NCBI GenBank assembly: GCA_030427825.1
Contig: JAUICO010000048.1
Span: 1-35,350 of the forward strand
DNA from: a bacterium
Lineage (GTDB): Bacteria; Myxococcota_A; Bradymonadia; REDH01
DNA length: 35,350 bases
Reading direction: 5' to 3'
Positions 1 to 7,245 of this stretch are shown here, piece by piece (the first letter of the stretch is position 1; each line of letters starts with the position of its first letter). Under the pieces are notes generated by a model. The model saw only the letters and a program-made list of their open reading frames with translations, was not told the DNA's origin and did no database searches. The position numbers were made by a program, and so were the translations under genes.

Positions 1-1193
1 CAGACCTCGCAGTCCCCGGGCTGAGCGATACCGACACACTGTCCGGATGACGGATTGCAGGACTGACCTGTGGGACAGGTCACGCCGTCGCAGGGGCTCG
101 TCGCGTTGTCGTTGCAGCTGTAGTTCTGGCAGATGCCGACAGACCCGGCGTTCGGGTTCAGGCACAGGTTGAACACGTCGTTGGTCTGCGGGTCGCGCAC
201 AGGCAGGCAGGCGGAGTCCCCGGGACAGTCGTCGTCGCCGGCGCAGGCTGCCGTGCAGATTCCGGCACACACGTACGAGCTGCCACCGCAGTCATCGGCC
301 GTATCGCAGGCCTCGCAGATGCTACAGCCCGAGGTGTTATTCGCAGTCGCGCATTCGCCGCTTCGGCAGACCTGATTGCCGGGACACTGGTTGTCGCTGC
401 TGCATGGCGCCTGTTCACACACTCCACTGGCGGTATTGCAGACCTGTCCGGCATCGCAGTCGCTGTTGTTGTTGCAGCGCGGGTCCACGCAGTTTCCACC
501 GACGCATTCCTGCGTGCCGTTGCAGTCATTGTCCGTTGAACAGCCGCAGGTGCCGCCGCCGTAGAGGAAGCACACGCCCTGCTCGTCATCGGAGTGCAGC
601 GAGCGTGCACCGGTGCCCCCCTGATACGCGTAGTACATCGTGGCAGAGGTGATCGGCGAGTGGTCGAGACCGATCCAATGTCCCGCCTCGTGGGTCGCGA
701 TACTCTGGACGTCTGTGGCGTTGAAGTTCCCGCTGGTGCTAAAGGTAAAGCCGACGCCATTGAACACCATGTCCGCGGAGACCATCTCGCAGTTGTCCCA
801 GATACGAGGCTGCGTCACCGCGATCGTCTGGTTCACGTTACCGAGCAGGCCGGGCCACGAATCCTCGATGAAAGATATGGTGTTCTGATTGTCCGAGGTC
901 GCCTCACCGGTCCGCGTGGTCGTGCCCGCGTAGGTCGATGTGTATCGCGAGCAGCAAGGCGCGCCCCACTCTGCGAAGGAGTCGCGCATCACCGAAACAA
1001 TCGTGTTGAACCCAAGACCGCTGTAGCCGCCGTTGTTGATGTGGAAGGCGTTTGGCAGGTCGCTGTCTGACCAGGCCGGGTCACAGGACACACCAAAAGA
1101 ATCACGAAGTGTGACGTACGCGCTCGCAGAGCTCGCGATGCAGAAGGTCGCAGAGATGGCGACAAGCAATGCGACGATTCTTGTTCGGTTCAT
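1..1193 (-). CDS. Secreted matrixin-type zinc metalloprotease with Cys-rich repeats (3' end cut by window)
   Basis: Secreted zinc endopeptidase. Reading leftwards from ATG at 1193, the frame stays open for 397 codons and leaves the window without a stop. Residues 1-25 form a Sec signal peptide (basic start, hydrophobic core, ASA end). The catalytic zinc motif HEAGHWIGLDH lies at residues 168-178 (HExxHxxGxxH), and a Met-turn candidate (SATMYY) follows at about 183-188, as expected of matrixins/metzincins. From about residue 215 there are repeated short Cys-rich units (CxxxxDC, QVC, GxC patterns) like those in myxobacterial surface proteins, which often end in a sorting tail not visible here. 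GGAGG lies 9 nt before the ATG, inside the end of the upstream gene, and only 2 nt separate that gene's stop from this ATG, so the two are probably co-translated. Catalytic class is secure; substrate unknown. Confidence 0.88.
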   Translation of the reverse strand, partial: MNRTRIVALLVAISATFCIASSASAYVTLRDSFGVSCDPAWSDSDLPNAFHINNGGYSGLGFNTIVSVMRDSFAEWGAPCCSRYTSTYAGTTTRTGEATSDNQNTISFIEDSWPGLLGNVNQTIAVTQPRIWDNCEMVSADMVFNGVGFTFSTSGNFNATDVQSIATHEAGHWIGLDHSPITSATMYYAYQGGTGARSLHSDDEQGVCFLYGGGTCGCSTDNDCNGTQECVGGNCVDPRCNNNSDCDAGQVCNTASGVCEQAPCSSDNQCPGNQVCRSGECATANNTSGCSICEACDTADDCGGSSYVCAGICTAACAGDDDCPGDSACLPVRDPQTNDVFNLCLNPNAGSVGICQNYSCNDNATSPCDGVTCPTGQSCNPSSGQCVGIAQPGDCEV

Positions 1194-1195
1194 GT

Positions 1196-1861
1196 TCACT
1201 CGCCTCCCACCGCGCCGGCAGCGCGAACGTGCGAGCGAAGCGCGTCAACGCTGAGCACTTCAAGCTCGTGAATGTGGAAGTACTCGCCGCCGCTCGGGCT
1301 GCGGCGAAAGAAGGCGAGTTCGCGAACGTCGCGCACTGCGCGTCGCAGAGTCGCCGTCTCGCCGATCACCCGCTCGATCTGAAGCGGGCCTACCGTGGGG
1401 ATGACGGTGTCGCCGATGTCCGGCGGGTCCGGCGTGAACGGCGCGTCGTCGACGGAGAACTTCGACTGGCCGAGCGCCGAGAGATAGTAGTGTGTGCCGT
1501 CATCATGAAGGAAGAGCACGCACTCCTCGCCCAGCTCGAAATGGGCGTCGCCCGGGATCCACGTGAGCGACCCCTCGTAGTGGCCGCCGGCCTGCCTGAA
1601 CGTAACCGAGGTGCGTTCGGCCCCCTTCCAGGTCTCGGACACAAGCAGGGTCCACTCAGTCATGATGACGTCGTTTTCTACGACCGTTTCTGCATCGACC
1701 ACCATACCGCGAACGATCAGGCTGCTGATCTCGGTGAGGCGGTCAACGTCCGCGTAAACCATCGTGGTGGCCGAAGCGGATGCTGCTGCAAGAGAGAGAA
1801 TCCCGATGGCGAAGACCGCCGTCAGGGAACGCAGGGCGCGCGTCCATCGATTCGCATTCAT
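1196..1861 (-). CDS. Secreted protein of unknown function paired with the matrixin protease
   Basis: 221 residues with a clear signal peptide (residues 1-31, ending ASASA). The mature part reads as one beta-rich domain: a 'DVDRLTEISSLIVRGMV' segment, then 'TEWTLLVSETWKG' and 'VTFRQAGGHYEG', followed by 'GEECVLFLHDDG'. This pattern recurs in short secreted proteins that I recall being encoded next to metalloproteases in myxobacteria; I know of no assigned biochemical role. It is the first gene of a two-gene unit, with its TGA 2 nt before the protease ATG, which suggests a chaperone, inhibitor or partner of that protease (inference). AGGA lies just before the ATG at 1861. Confidence 0.8.
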   Translation of the reverse strand: MNANRWTRALRSLTAVFAIGILSLAAASASATTMVYADVDRLTEISSLIVRGMVVDAETVVENDVIMTEWTLLVSETWKGAERTSVTFRQAGGHYEGSLTWIPGDAHFELGEECVLFLHDDGTHYYLSALGQSKFSVDDAPFTPDPPDIGDTVIPTVGPLQIERVIGETATLRRAVRDVRELAFFRRSPSGGEYFHIHELEVLSVDALRSHVRAAGAVGGE

Positions 1862-1903
1862 CGTTCCTCAGGTGCTGGTATCCAATGCGCGGTCAAACCG
1901 ACT

Positions 1904-1942
1904 CCTCACATAGGTGAGGCATGCCGTGCGCTGCAAGCGCAC
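1904..1942. promoter_or_regulatory. Two adjacent inverted repeats in a divergent intergenic region
   Basis: CCTCAC-ATAG-GTGAGG (1904-1919) is followed 6 nt later by GTGCGCT-GCA-AGCGCAC (1926-1942). Both are perfect (6-bp and 7-bp arms). They lie between the divergent starts of the secreted-protein/protease pair (1861, minus) and the WYL gene (2055, plus). Short spacers and position suit operator sites or small hairpins. No T-run follows, so a terminator is unlikely. Confidence 0.35.
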
Positions 1943-2054
1943 TGCTTGTCGGTACATGCTCGCTTCAGGTGCGCAATCGGGTAAAGTGATTATCGACGCT
2001 AAAGGCAACGGTTGATCGTGCCCTTCTATCCTCCGGCTCCCATTCGGCAACCAA

Positions 2055-2765
2055 ATGGCCTCATCAACAACCCGGGCGGTCGAACCGCTTTCAGCGCGCC
2101 TTGCCGGTCGCGAAGCCCGCGATATTGACCGCAGCATCACTCTGCCCCGGCTGGCGGCGTCTCGTGCAGAGCTGCAACGCTCGTCTGAGATATGCGCGGC
2201 AGCCGTCGGCCTGCTGGTTACCCGTCTCGCTGCCGACCATGAAGCCACTCGCGTTGACGCGCGCGCGATCGACTCCGCGCTCGCGATTCTTACCGACGAC
2301 CTCGACGCCGAGACCATGATGCAGCTCGAGATCGAGGCATGGGAGATCGTGGCGTGGTTCAGTGGTCCCGCCGCTCCAAGGCCAGAGAACGCACGCGTCG
2401 CCGAGAAGCGTGATCGGTCCGTATTCTATGACCCGCGCGCGACGACCGAAGAGCTTGTCTTCGAAGCCATCGCGCAGGGTTTCGACCTGCGCATCGACTA
2501 CTACTCCCGGCGCCGCGGAGAGATGAACACCCGCACGATCACCCCCATCGAAGTGAGAGCAGAGATTTACCTCAAAGCCTATTGCCACCATCGCAAAGCA
2601 GAGCGCATTTTCCGACTGAATCGGGTTACGCGCTGCATCCCTGAGGGCGGTGTAGAGCGTCCTTCCGAAGGCGCGCCGCGTTCGAAGCCCTCGCGCACAC
2701 ACTCACTTGCCGAAACCCGGGACAGGGACCGGCAGAGTGGCCAGCTCTCTTTGCTGGAAGACTGA
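2055..2765 (+). CDS. WYL-domain protein
   Basis: 236 residues. A WYL-like domain spans about residues 133-195: a 'FDLRIDYYSRRRG' strand, 'TITPIEV', then 'YLKAYCHHRKAERIFRLNRV' (172-191), matching the family pattern of a Tyr-Leu-x-Ala-Tyr core and a terminal 'R-x-F-R-L-x-R'. WYL domains act as ligand or nucleic-acid sensors in transcription regulators and defence loci. The usual N-terminal winged helix is not obvious here; the first 100 residues are predicted helical without a recognisable HTH. The C-terminal 40 residues are basic and low-complexity. The ATG at 2055 has no good Shine-Dalgarno, so the start is less sure than the frame. Probably a regulator or sensor; target unknown. Confidence 0.72.
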   Translation: MASSTTRAVEPLSARLAGREARDIDRSITLPRLAASRAELQRSSEICAAAVGLLVTRLAADHEATRVDARAIDSALAILTDDLDAETMMQLEIEAWEIVAWFSGPAAPRPENARVAEKRDRSVFYDPRATTEELVFEAIAQGFDLRIDYYSRRRGEMNTRTITPIEVRAEIYLKAYCHHRKAERIFRLNRVTRCIPEGGVERPSEGAPRSKPSRTHSLAETRDRDRQSGQLSLLED

Positions 2766-2781
2766 GAACGACTCGTCCAAC

Positions 2782-3084
2782 TCAGTTGTCGCGGTCTTCC
2801 CACCCCTTCGTAAAGCTGAGTCGCTGTGTCCAGGTCAGGTCCTCATCGCAGGCTTCGCTGCCGTCGAGGGGCTTTCCACACGCGAACCACACGGTGTTGC
2901 CTGCGCCATCGGGGCCTTCGAGTTCCCATCGAGTCGGCGCGACAGGCACGCCACAGCGGGGACACGCCGCAGTGCATGTGCCCTGCGCGTAGCTGTTCGG
3001 AAACCTGAGCTCGAACAGGATCGACTTTTCATTCTTCGACAGGCTGACCGTCAGATTATCACTTCGATGAATCGCTTTCTTCAC
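2782..3084 (-). CDS. Small Cys-rich protein, possible zinc ribbon
   Basis: 100 residues from GTG at 3084, chosen because GAGG lies 7 nt upstream; a TTG at 3099 would add five residues but lacks that spacing. Cysteines at 37, 41, 44, 69 and 79 include a CPRC knuckle and a 'FAC...C' pair, compatible with a structural zinc site. It has no signal peptide or membrane segment. It is convergent with the WYL gene, whose stop is 16 nt away. I do not recognise a family; a small zinc-binding protein is the most that can be said. Confidence 0.55.
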   Translation of the reverse strand: MKKAIHRSDNLTVSLSKNEKSILFELRFPNSYAQGTCTAACPRCGVPVAPTRWELEGPDGAGNTVWFACGKPLDGSEACDEDLTWTQRLSFTKGWEDRDN

Positions 3085-3254
3085 AGTGGCACCTCGCAAC
3101 GCAGCCCATGATGGGCCGACGCTGCGATAGTGTATGCACGAAAAGACCGCTCTGCACCCCAGCCGGCGCCTCCGGTTCGCGTGCAGCGAACTTGATGATG
3201 CTCAGAGTGCCCTCCTATGCTACACGCGCGGCCCCACCCTGATGGCAGTGAGCG

Positions 3255-3869
3255 ATGACGCAAAAGAGCACAGACGTTGTTTGGCAGGATCGCGAGATTA
3301 CCCGCCGCTGCCGCGAACAGGTGCTCGGGCAGCGCGGTTGCGTGGTATGGTTCACAGGGCTTTCCGGCTCCGGCAAATCGACGATCGCAGCACGCCTGGA
3401 GCACCGGCTCAACCGCAGTGGTCGCGCCGTGTACTATCTGGACGGTGACAACCTGCGGCACGGTCTGTGCAGCGATCTGCACTTCGCTCCGGCCGATCGG
3501 CGCGAGAACATCCGTCGCGTCGGTGAGGTCGCGCTGCTCTTCGCAGAGGCCGGCGTCATCACCCTCGCCGCGTTCATCTCCCCCTACCGCGAAGACCGCG
3601 AGAGGATTCGCGAGCGCGCGGGCAAAGGACGCTTCTTTGAGGTCCATGTGTCGACCCCGGTCAGCGTCTGTGAAGCGCGAGACGTAAAAGGACTCTACGC
3701 ACGCGCCCGCGCCGGCGAGATACCCAACTTCACCGGTATCTCGGCGCCATACGAGGCGCCTGAGAACGCCGAGCTCACCCTCGACACCACAGACCTCAGC
3801 CTCGACGAGTGCGTTGACCGCGTGGCGAACTTCCTCCTTGAGCGGATTCGTCCGGAACCCGTACCCTGA
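3255..3869 (+). CDS. cysC: Adenylylsulfate (APS) kinase
   Basis: Phosphorylates adenosine 5'-phosphosulfate with ATP to give PAPS in sulfate assimilation or sulfonation, in the cytoplasm. 204 residues, the usual size. The Walker A motif GLSGSGKS is at 35-42, and the family motif DGDNLRHGL is at 63-71. The HF-P-ADRRENIRR segment, FISPYREDR, and the APS-binding lid 'ARDVKGLYARARAGEIPNFTGI' (shown in pieces: ARDVKGLY, GEIPNFTGI) are all present, so the enzyme should be active. It stands alone about 20 kb from cysD/cysN. This matters because the kinase domain fused to the CysN of this window has lost its catalytic residues. Start is ATG at 3255 with a weak ribosome site. Confidence 0.95.
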   Translation: MTQKSTDVVWQDREITRRCREQVLGQRGCVVWFTGLSGSGKSTIAARLEHRLNRSGRAVYYLDGDNLRHGLCSDLHFAPADRRENIRRVGEVALLFAEAGVITLAAFISPYREDRERIRERAGKGRFFEVHVSTPVSVCEARDVKGLYARARAGEIPNFTGISAPYEAPENAELTLDTTDLSLDECVDRVANFLLERIRPEPVP

Positions 3870-3903
3870 TCAGGGCCTGGGCGGGACTACGGACCAGGCG
3901 CAA
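3864..3903. terminator. Candidate bidirectional terminator between convergent genes
   Basis: The palindrome CCCTGATCAGGG (3864-3875) covers the cysC stop. GCCTGG and CCAGGC follow as a 6-bp stem around 13 nt. The site is squeezed between two converging genes. There is no U-tract, so intrinsic termination is only a possibility. Confidence 0.25.
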
Positions 3904-6900
3904 TCGGCGGCTCCGGCACCAACAGGTTGAAGCGGCCGTAGTACACAGCCTCTGAGTTCGTGCGGCCTCGGGACAGGCTGCTGCGGGTAAACTCGTCGTA
4001 GGTGAAATTCCGAAGATCAAGGGCGCGCAGATACACCGTCATCACAGCGCCCGGCTCACCCGGCGCCTGACCGCTCGCCTGCAGGTCGTCCGGGAAGTCA
4101 GCAATATTGAACGAGGTTGCGTGCCCGGGAACGTACACATTCCAGGCGCCAAAGGCGGCGTCGGAGCCCCACATTCGAATGGAGTACAGGTTCGGAATCG
4201 GCCCGTCTCCCGGCGGCAGTTCCCACTCCAGGTAACCGTCTATCAGGAGGCCGTCCTGCTCAGCCGGAACCGTAAAACGCGGCACCGGCATCAGGGTCGG
4301 CGGCGAGATGACTCTGTCCATCCGGGAGCGATCGTACACCCAGGACACGGAGCGCGGATAGCTGCCGCTCGCAGGGTATGCGCCGGCTTCCACGTTGAAG
4401 GTGACGTCAAAGAGCGGGCCCTCCAGCGCCGGAAAGGTGCCGCCTGTGAAAGTCGGCGTCGTTCCTGTCACCGGCGGCAGCTGGTTGAAGCTCCCCTCGC
4501 CACCGAAGTCGAGGGTCACCGTCGCGCGATACTCCCCGGGAAACGCCGTCGGGTCATCGCTCTCGACGATGGGCGGCGCGTTCTCCAGCTTGATCGTGAG
4601 CTGCTGATTCAGAGGGATGTTGCAGTCGAGCGTGGTCGTCCATGAAGGAGATGATGGCAGCAGCTGCACACCCCGCTCTACCGCCATGTAGAGCGCCGTA
4701 AACTTCCCGGTGTTGATGTCTTCGTATCCGCACAACGCGATGATCGCCATGTCGCCAAATCGGGTGAGCAGGCGGAAGCTGCCATCGCCGTCCAGGATGT
4801 GGTCATCCCCCGCGTCCGGAACTTGAATCCCGCCTGAATCCCGGGTCGTCTGCACATAGGCCCGGGGCTCTGTGCCCGGCGGAAAGTCGATAATCTTGCC
4901 CAGACCTTCGAGGAATCCGGAGATTTCGGCGAGGGTCTCAGGCGCCGGCTGGCACTCCGGGCTGTCCGGCGGCTCACACAGTTCGGGCTCAGGCGGCAGC
5001 TGCTGCAGCATGATGGTGACATTCTTCGCGTCCACATTGACGTACGCCTCGGCTGACCGTTCAGGCGCCCACGCGGTGATCGTCTGCGGCCCGGAAAGCT
5101 CATCACCGCTGAAGGTAACGTTGCCGTCCGCCGCGGTCACTTCGACAAAGGGCGAACTCTCCCGCACCTGCACCATCACGGTAGCGCCCTCGATCGGCGC
5201 GAAGGTGCCAAATTCGCGAACCGTTACCCGCAGCTCACCGTCGATGCCTCCACCGTCGACGCCTCCCGGGAAAACGGTCGGGTCGACGTACATGAAGCCG
5301 TCAGGCGCGTGCCACGAAGTCGTACCGCACTCCACACGAATCTGAGCCGCACCCTCCGCGTGAGGGGGTGCGACGGCGGCGATCAGACTGGATCCGATGA
5401 CGTCCGTCGCCGTCGGCACGTCGTCGATCAGTACCGTGCACTGCTCCGTAAAGCCTGATCCGCTCACATATACCGTCGACCCACCCGTAGTCGCGCCCTC
5501 GGCGGGAAAGAAGCCCGAAAACCCGAGGTCGCTCAGGTAGCTGACCTCAAGCCCCGTCGCGACCCTGAGCGCGCCAATCTCTGCAAACACCTCCGCGCTA
5601 CCCGGCGTGCCGGCGGGAACCGCGACCAGAATCTCACCCTCGTCCTGTGCAGCGATCTCGAGCTCGGCGCCGTCGACGAAAAGCGAGTCGACAGCCGCCA
5701 GACCGGAGCCGCTGATCGCTGCCGACCAACCTGTGGTTGCGCCGGCAGGAGGCGTGATCGCGTCGAAGTCTACGGGTGCCGTGTAGGTCAGCGCATCCGG
5801 CAGCGAAATCAGCTCCGGTCCCCAGGCCACGGCGAGGTCGTAGCTTCCTGACCCCAGAGGTGGAGTAAGCACATCGAGGACGTACTCAGACGCGCTGAGA
5901 ATCGTCGCTTCGAGCCCGCCGATAAAGACCTGGTCCGCATCGACGAGAGCGCTTCCGCTGACGAAGACGACCTCGCCGCCGTCCACAAAGACAGTCCCCG
6001 GCCACACCGTCTCTACGCTGCGCCCCCCTCCTGCCGCTACGTAGCGCAATCCGTCGGCGAGGTATGAGGCCCCACGGGCTCCGCAGTCCGCCGACACATC
6101 AACTGCGCCCGGTACCGAGGCCGGCGCGATGGCAACGAGCCAGCCGGAAGGCGCCCGAGAGAGCGCCACCTCATCGCCGCCGACAACCAGAGTGCAGGTC
6201 TCGTCCAAACCAAAGCCGTCGAGACGAACCTCCACACCGCCGGCGGCGGGAACTACGTCGGGAATCACCCGATTCAGCTCAGGGCGACGATCGTAGCGAA
6301 AGCTGTCGCGCAACCGAGAGAAGCGCGTATCGAAAGCGATCACGTCCACGATTCCCGGCAGATCCGCGGGCGGAACCTGCACTTCAATCTCCGTGGTCGA
6401 GCGCCGAACCAGACCGCTGACTTCTCGCTCACCGATCATGATACGGGTGTCGTCTGTGAAGCCGTTGCCGCCAAGCACGACCCAGTCCCCGCCGCGCTGT
6501 AGAGCCTGCGACGGCGTAACGCTGAGTACGGAAAGCCCACTCTGGTACTCGAAGGCATCCGGCGCGACCGCCGCGCCCAACGCGGTCGTTATCTTGAGAG
6601 TCGCGGTGCCCTCGGCGGCAGGCGGGGTACGGAACCAGAGCTCCCACGGCGACACGATATCCAGGTCTTCCACCGGTGTGCCGGCGAGCCGCACATCGGA
6701 GTCTACGGCGAAATTTGCCCCCCACACGCCCACGAGGGTACCGCCCGCGATGGGGCCCGAGGTCGGCGCGAGATAGCCGAAGTCCGGCGCCGCGGTGACC
6801 TCCCATCCAGCAGGCACCTCAAAGTCTGTGTCGCCGGTGCTGACGTCAATCGTAGGGGTCCCGTCCGCTCCATCCGGACGCGTAATGATGATCTCGGGCG

Positions 6901-7117
6901 CGCTGTCGGCCGCGGTATCCGAAACGGTGCCGGCGTCATCGACGTCAGCGACGGTGTCACCGATATCGTCGACATCTACCGGCTCGAAGGTGTCGCCCGG
7001 GGCGAGATCCCGCCCCGCATCCATGGGCGCATCCGTCGCCGGATCAGCTCCGTCTCCGCACGACGAAACCAGCACGCCGAAGAGCACGGCGATGACGATG
7101 CTCAGAAAACTCTTCAC
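3887..7117 (-). CDS. Large surface lipoprotein with six IPT/TIG repeats
   Basis: 1076 residues. The signal peptide ends in lipobox VSSC (Cys20), followed by an Asp/Ala/Thr-rich linker to about residue 105. Six consecutive IPT/TIG immunoglobulin-like repeats fill about residues 110-610. Each opens with a 'P-x-x-G-x-x-x-G-G' turn and a 'V-x-G-x-x-F/L' strand (for example APTSGPIAGG at 117 and PAEGATTGGS in the last). A carboxypeptidase-regulatory-like domain follows (ELRVTVREF...PIEGATVMV), then a proline-rich hinge and a C-terminal beta region of about 400 residues. This architecture is typical of outer-membrane-anchored adhesive or structural proteins. No catalytic motif was seen. Divergent-like spacing and upstream hairpins suggest its own promoter. 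Confidence 0.85.
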   Translation of the reverse strand: MKSFLSIVIAVLFGVLVSSCGDGADPATDAPMDAGRDLAPGDTFEPVDVDDIGDTVADVDDAGTVSDTAADSAPEIIITRPDGADGTPTIDVSTGDTDFEVPAGWEVTAAPDFGYLAPTSGPIAGGTLVGVWGANFAVDSDVRLAGTPVEDLDIVSPWELWFRTPPAAEGTATLKITTALGAAVAPDAFEYQSGLSVLSVTPSQALQRGGDWVVLGGNGFTDDTRIMIGEREVSGLVRRSTTEIEVQVPPADLPGIVDVIAFDTRFSRLRDSFRYDRRPELNRVIPDVVPAAGGVEVRLDGFGLDETCTLVVGGDEVALSRAPSGWLVAIAPASVPGAVDVSADCGARGASYLADGLRYVAAGGGRSVETVWPGTVFVDGGEVVFVSGSALVDADQVFIGGLEATILSASEYVLDVLTPPLGSGSYDLAVAWGPELISLPDALTYTAPVDFDAITPPAGATTGWSAAISGSGLAAVDSLFVDGAELEIAAQDEGEILVAVPAGTPGSAEVFAEIGALRVATGLEVSYLSDLGFSGFFPAEGATTGGSTVYVSGSGFTEQCTVLIDDVPTATDVIGSSLIAAVAPPHAEGAAQIRVECGTTSWHAPDGFMYVDPTVFPGGVDGGGIDGELRVTVREFGTFAPIEGATVMVQVRESSPFVEVTAADGNVTFSGDELSGPQTITAWAPERSAEAYVNVDAKNVTIMLQQLPPEPELCEPPDSPECQPAPETLAEISGFLEGLGKIIDFPPGTEPRAYVQTTRDSGGIQVPDAGDDHILDGDGSFRLLTRFGDMAIIALCGYEDINTGKFTALYMAVERGVQLLPSSPSWTTTLDCNIPLNQQLTIKLENAPPIVESDDPTAFPGEYRATVTLDFGGEGSFNQLPPVTGTTPTFTGGTFPALEGPLFDVTFNVEAGAYPASGSYPRSVSWVYDRSRMDRVISPPTLMPVPRFTVPAEQDGLLIDGYLEWELPPGDGPIPNLYSIRMWGSDAAFGAWNVYVPGHATSFNIADFPDDLQASGQAPGEPGAVMTVYLRALDLRNFTYDEFTRSSLSRGRTNSEAVYYGRFNLLVPEPPIAPGP

Positions 7118-7166
7118 GCAACCCCAACGAACACAATAGTCGAAACGAAGGTAGCAACTTCTCCGT

Positions 7167-7201
7167 ATCGAAGAAACCGCAATACACTATGGGTCTTCGA
7201 T
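7167..7201. terminator. Inverted repeat downstream of the Hedgehog-like gene
   Basis: ATCGAAGA and TCTTCGAT form a perfect 8-bp stem with a 19-nt loop. On the minus strand it lies 45 nt after the stop of the gene ending at 7246 and 50 nt before the IPT lipoprotein start. It could terminate the first or regulate the second. It lacks a T-run. Confidence 0.3.
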
Positions 7202-7245
7202 CCGAATGTGCACGTCCGCGACGGTGCCCTGGACCCGCTTCGGCT

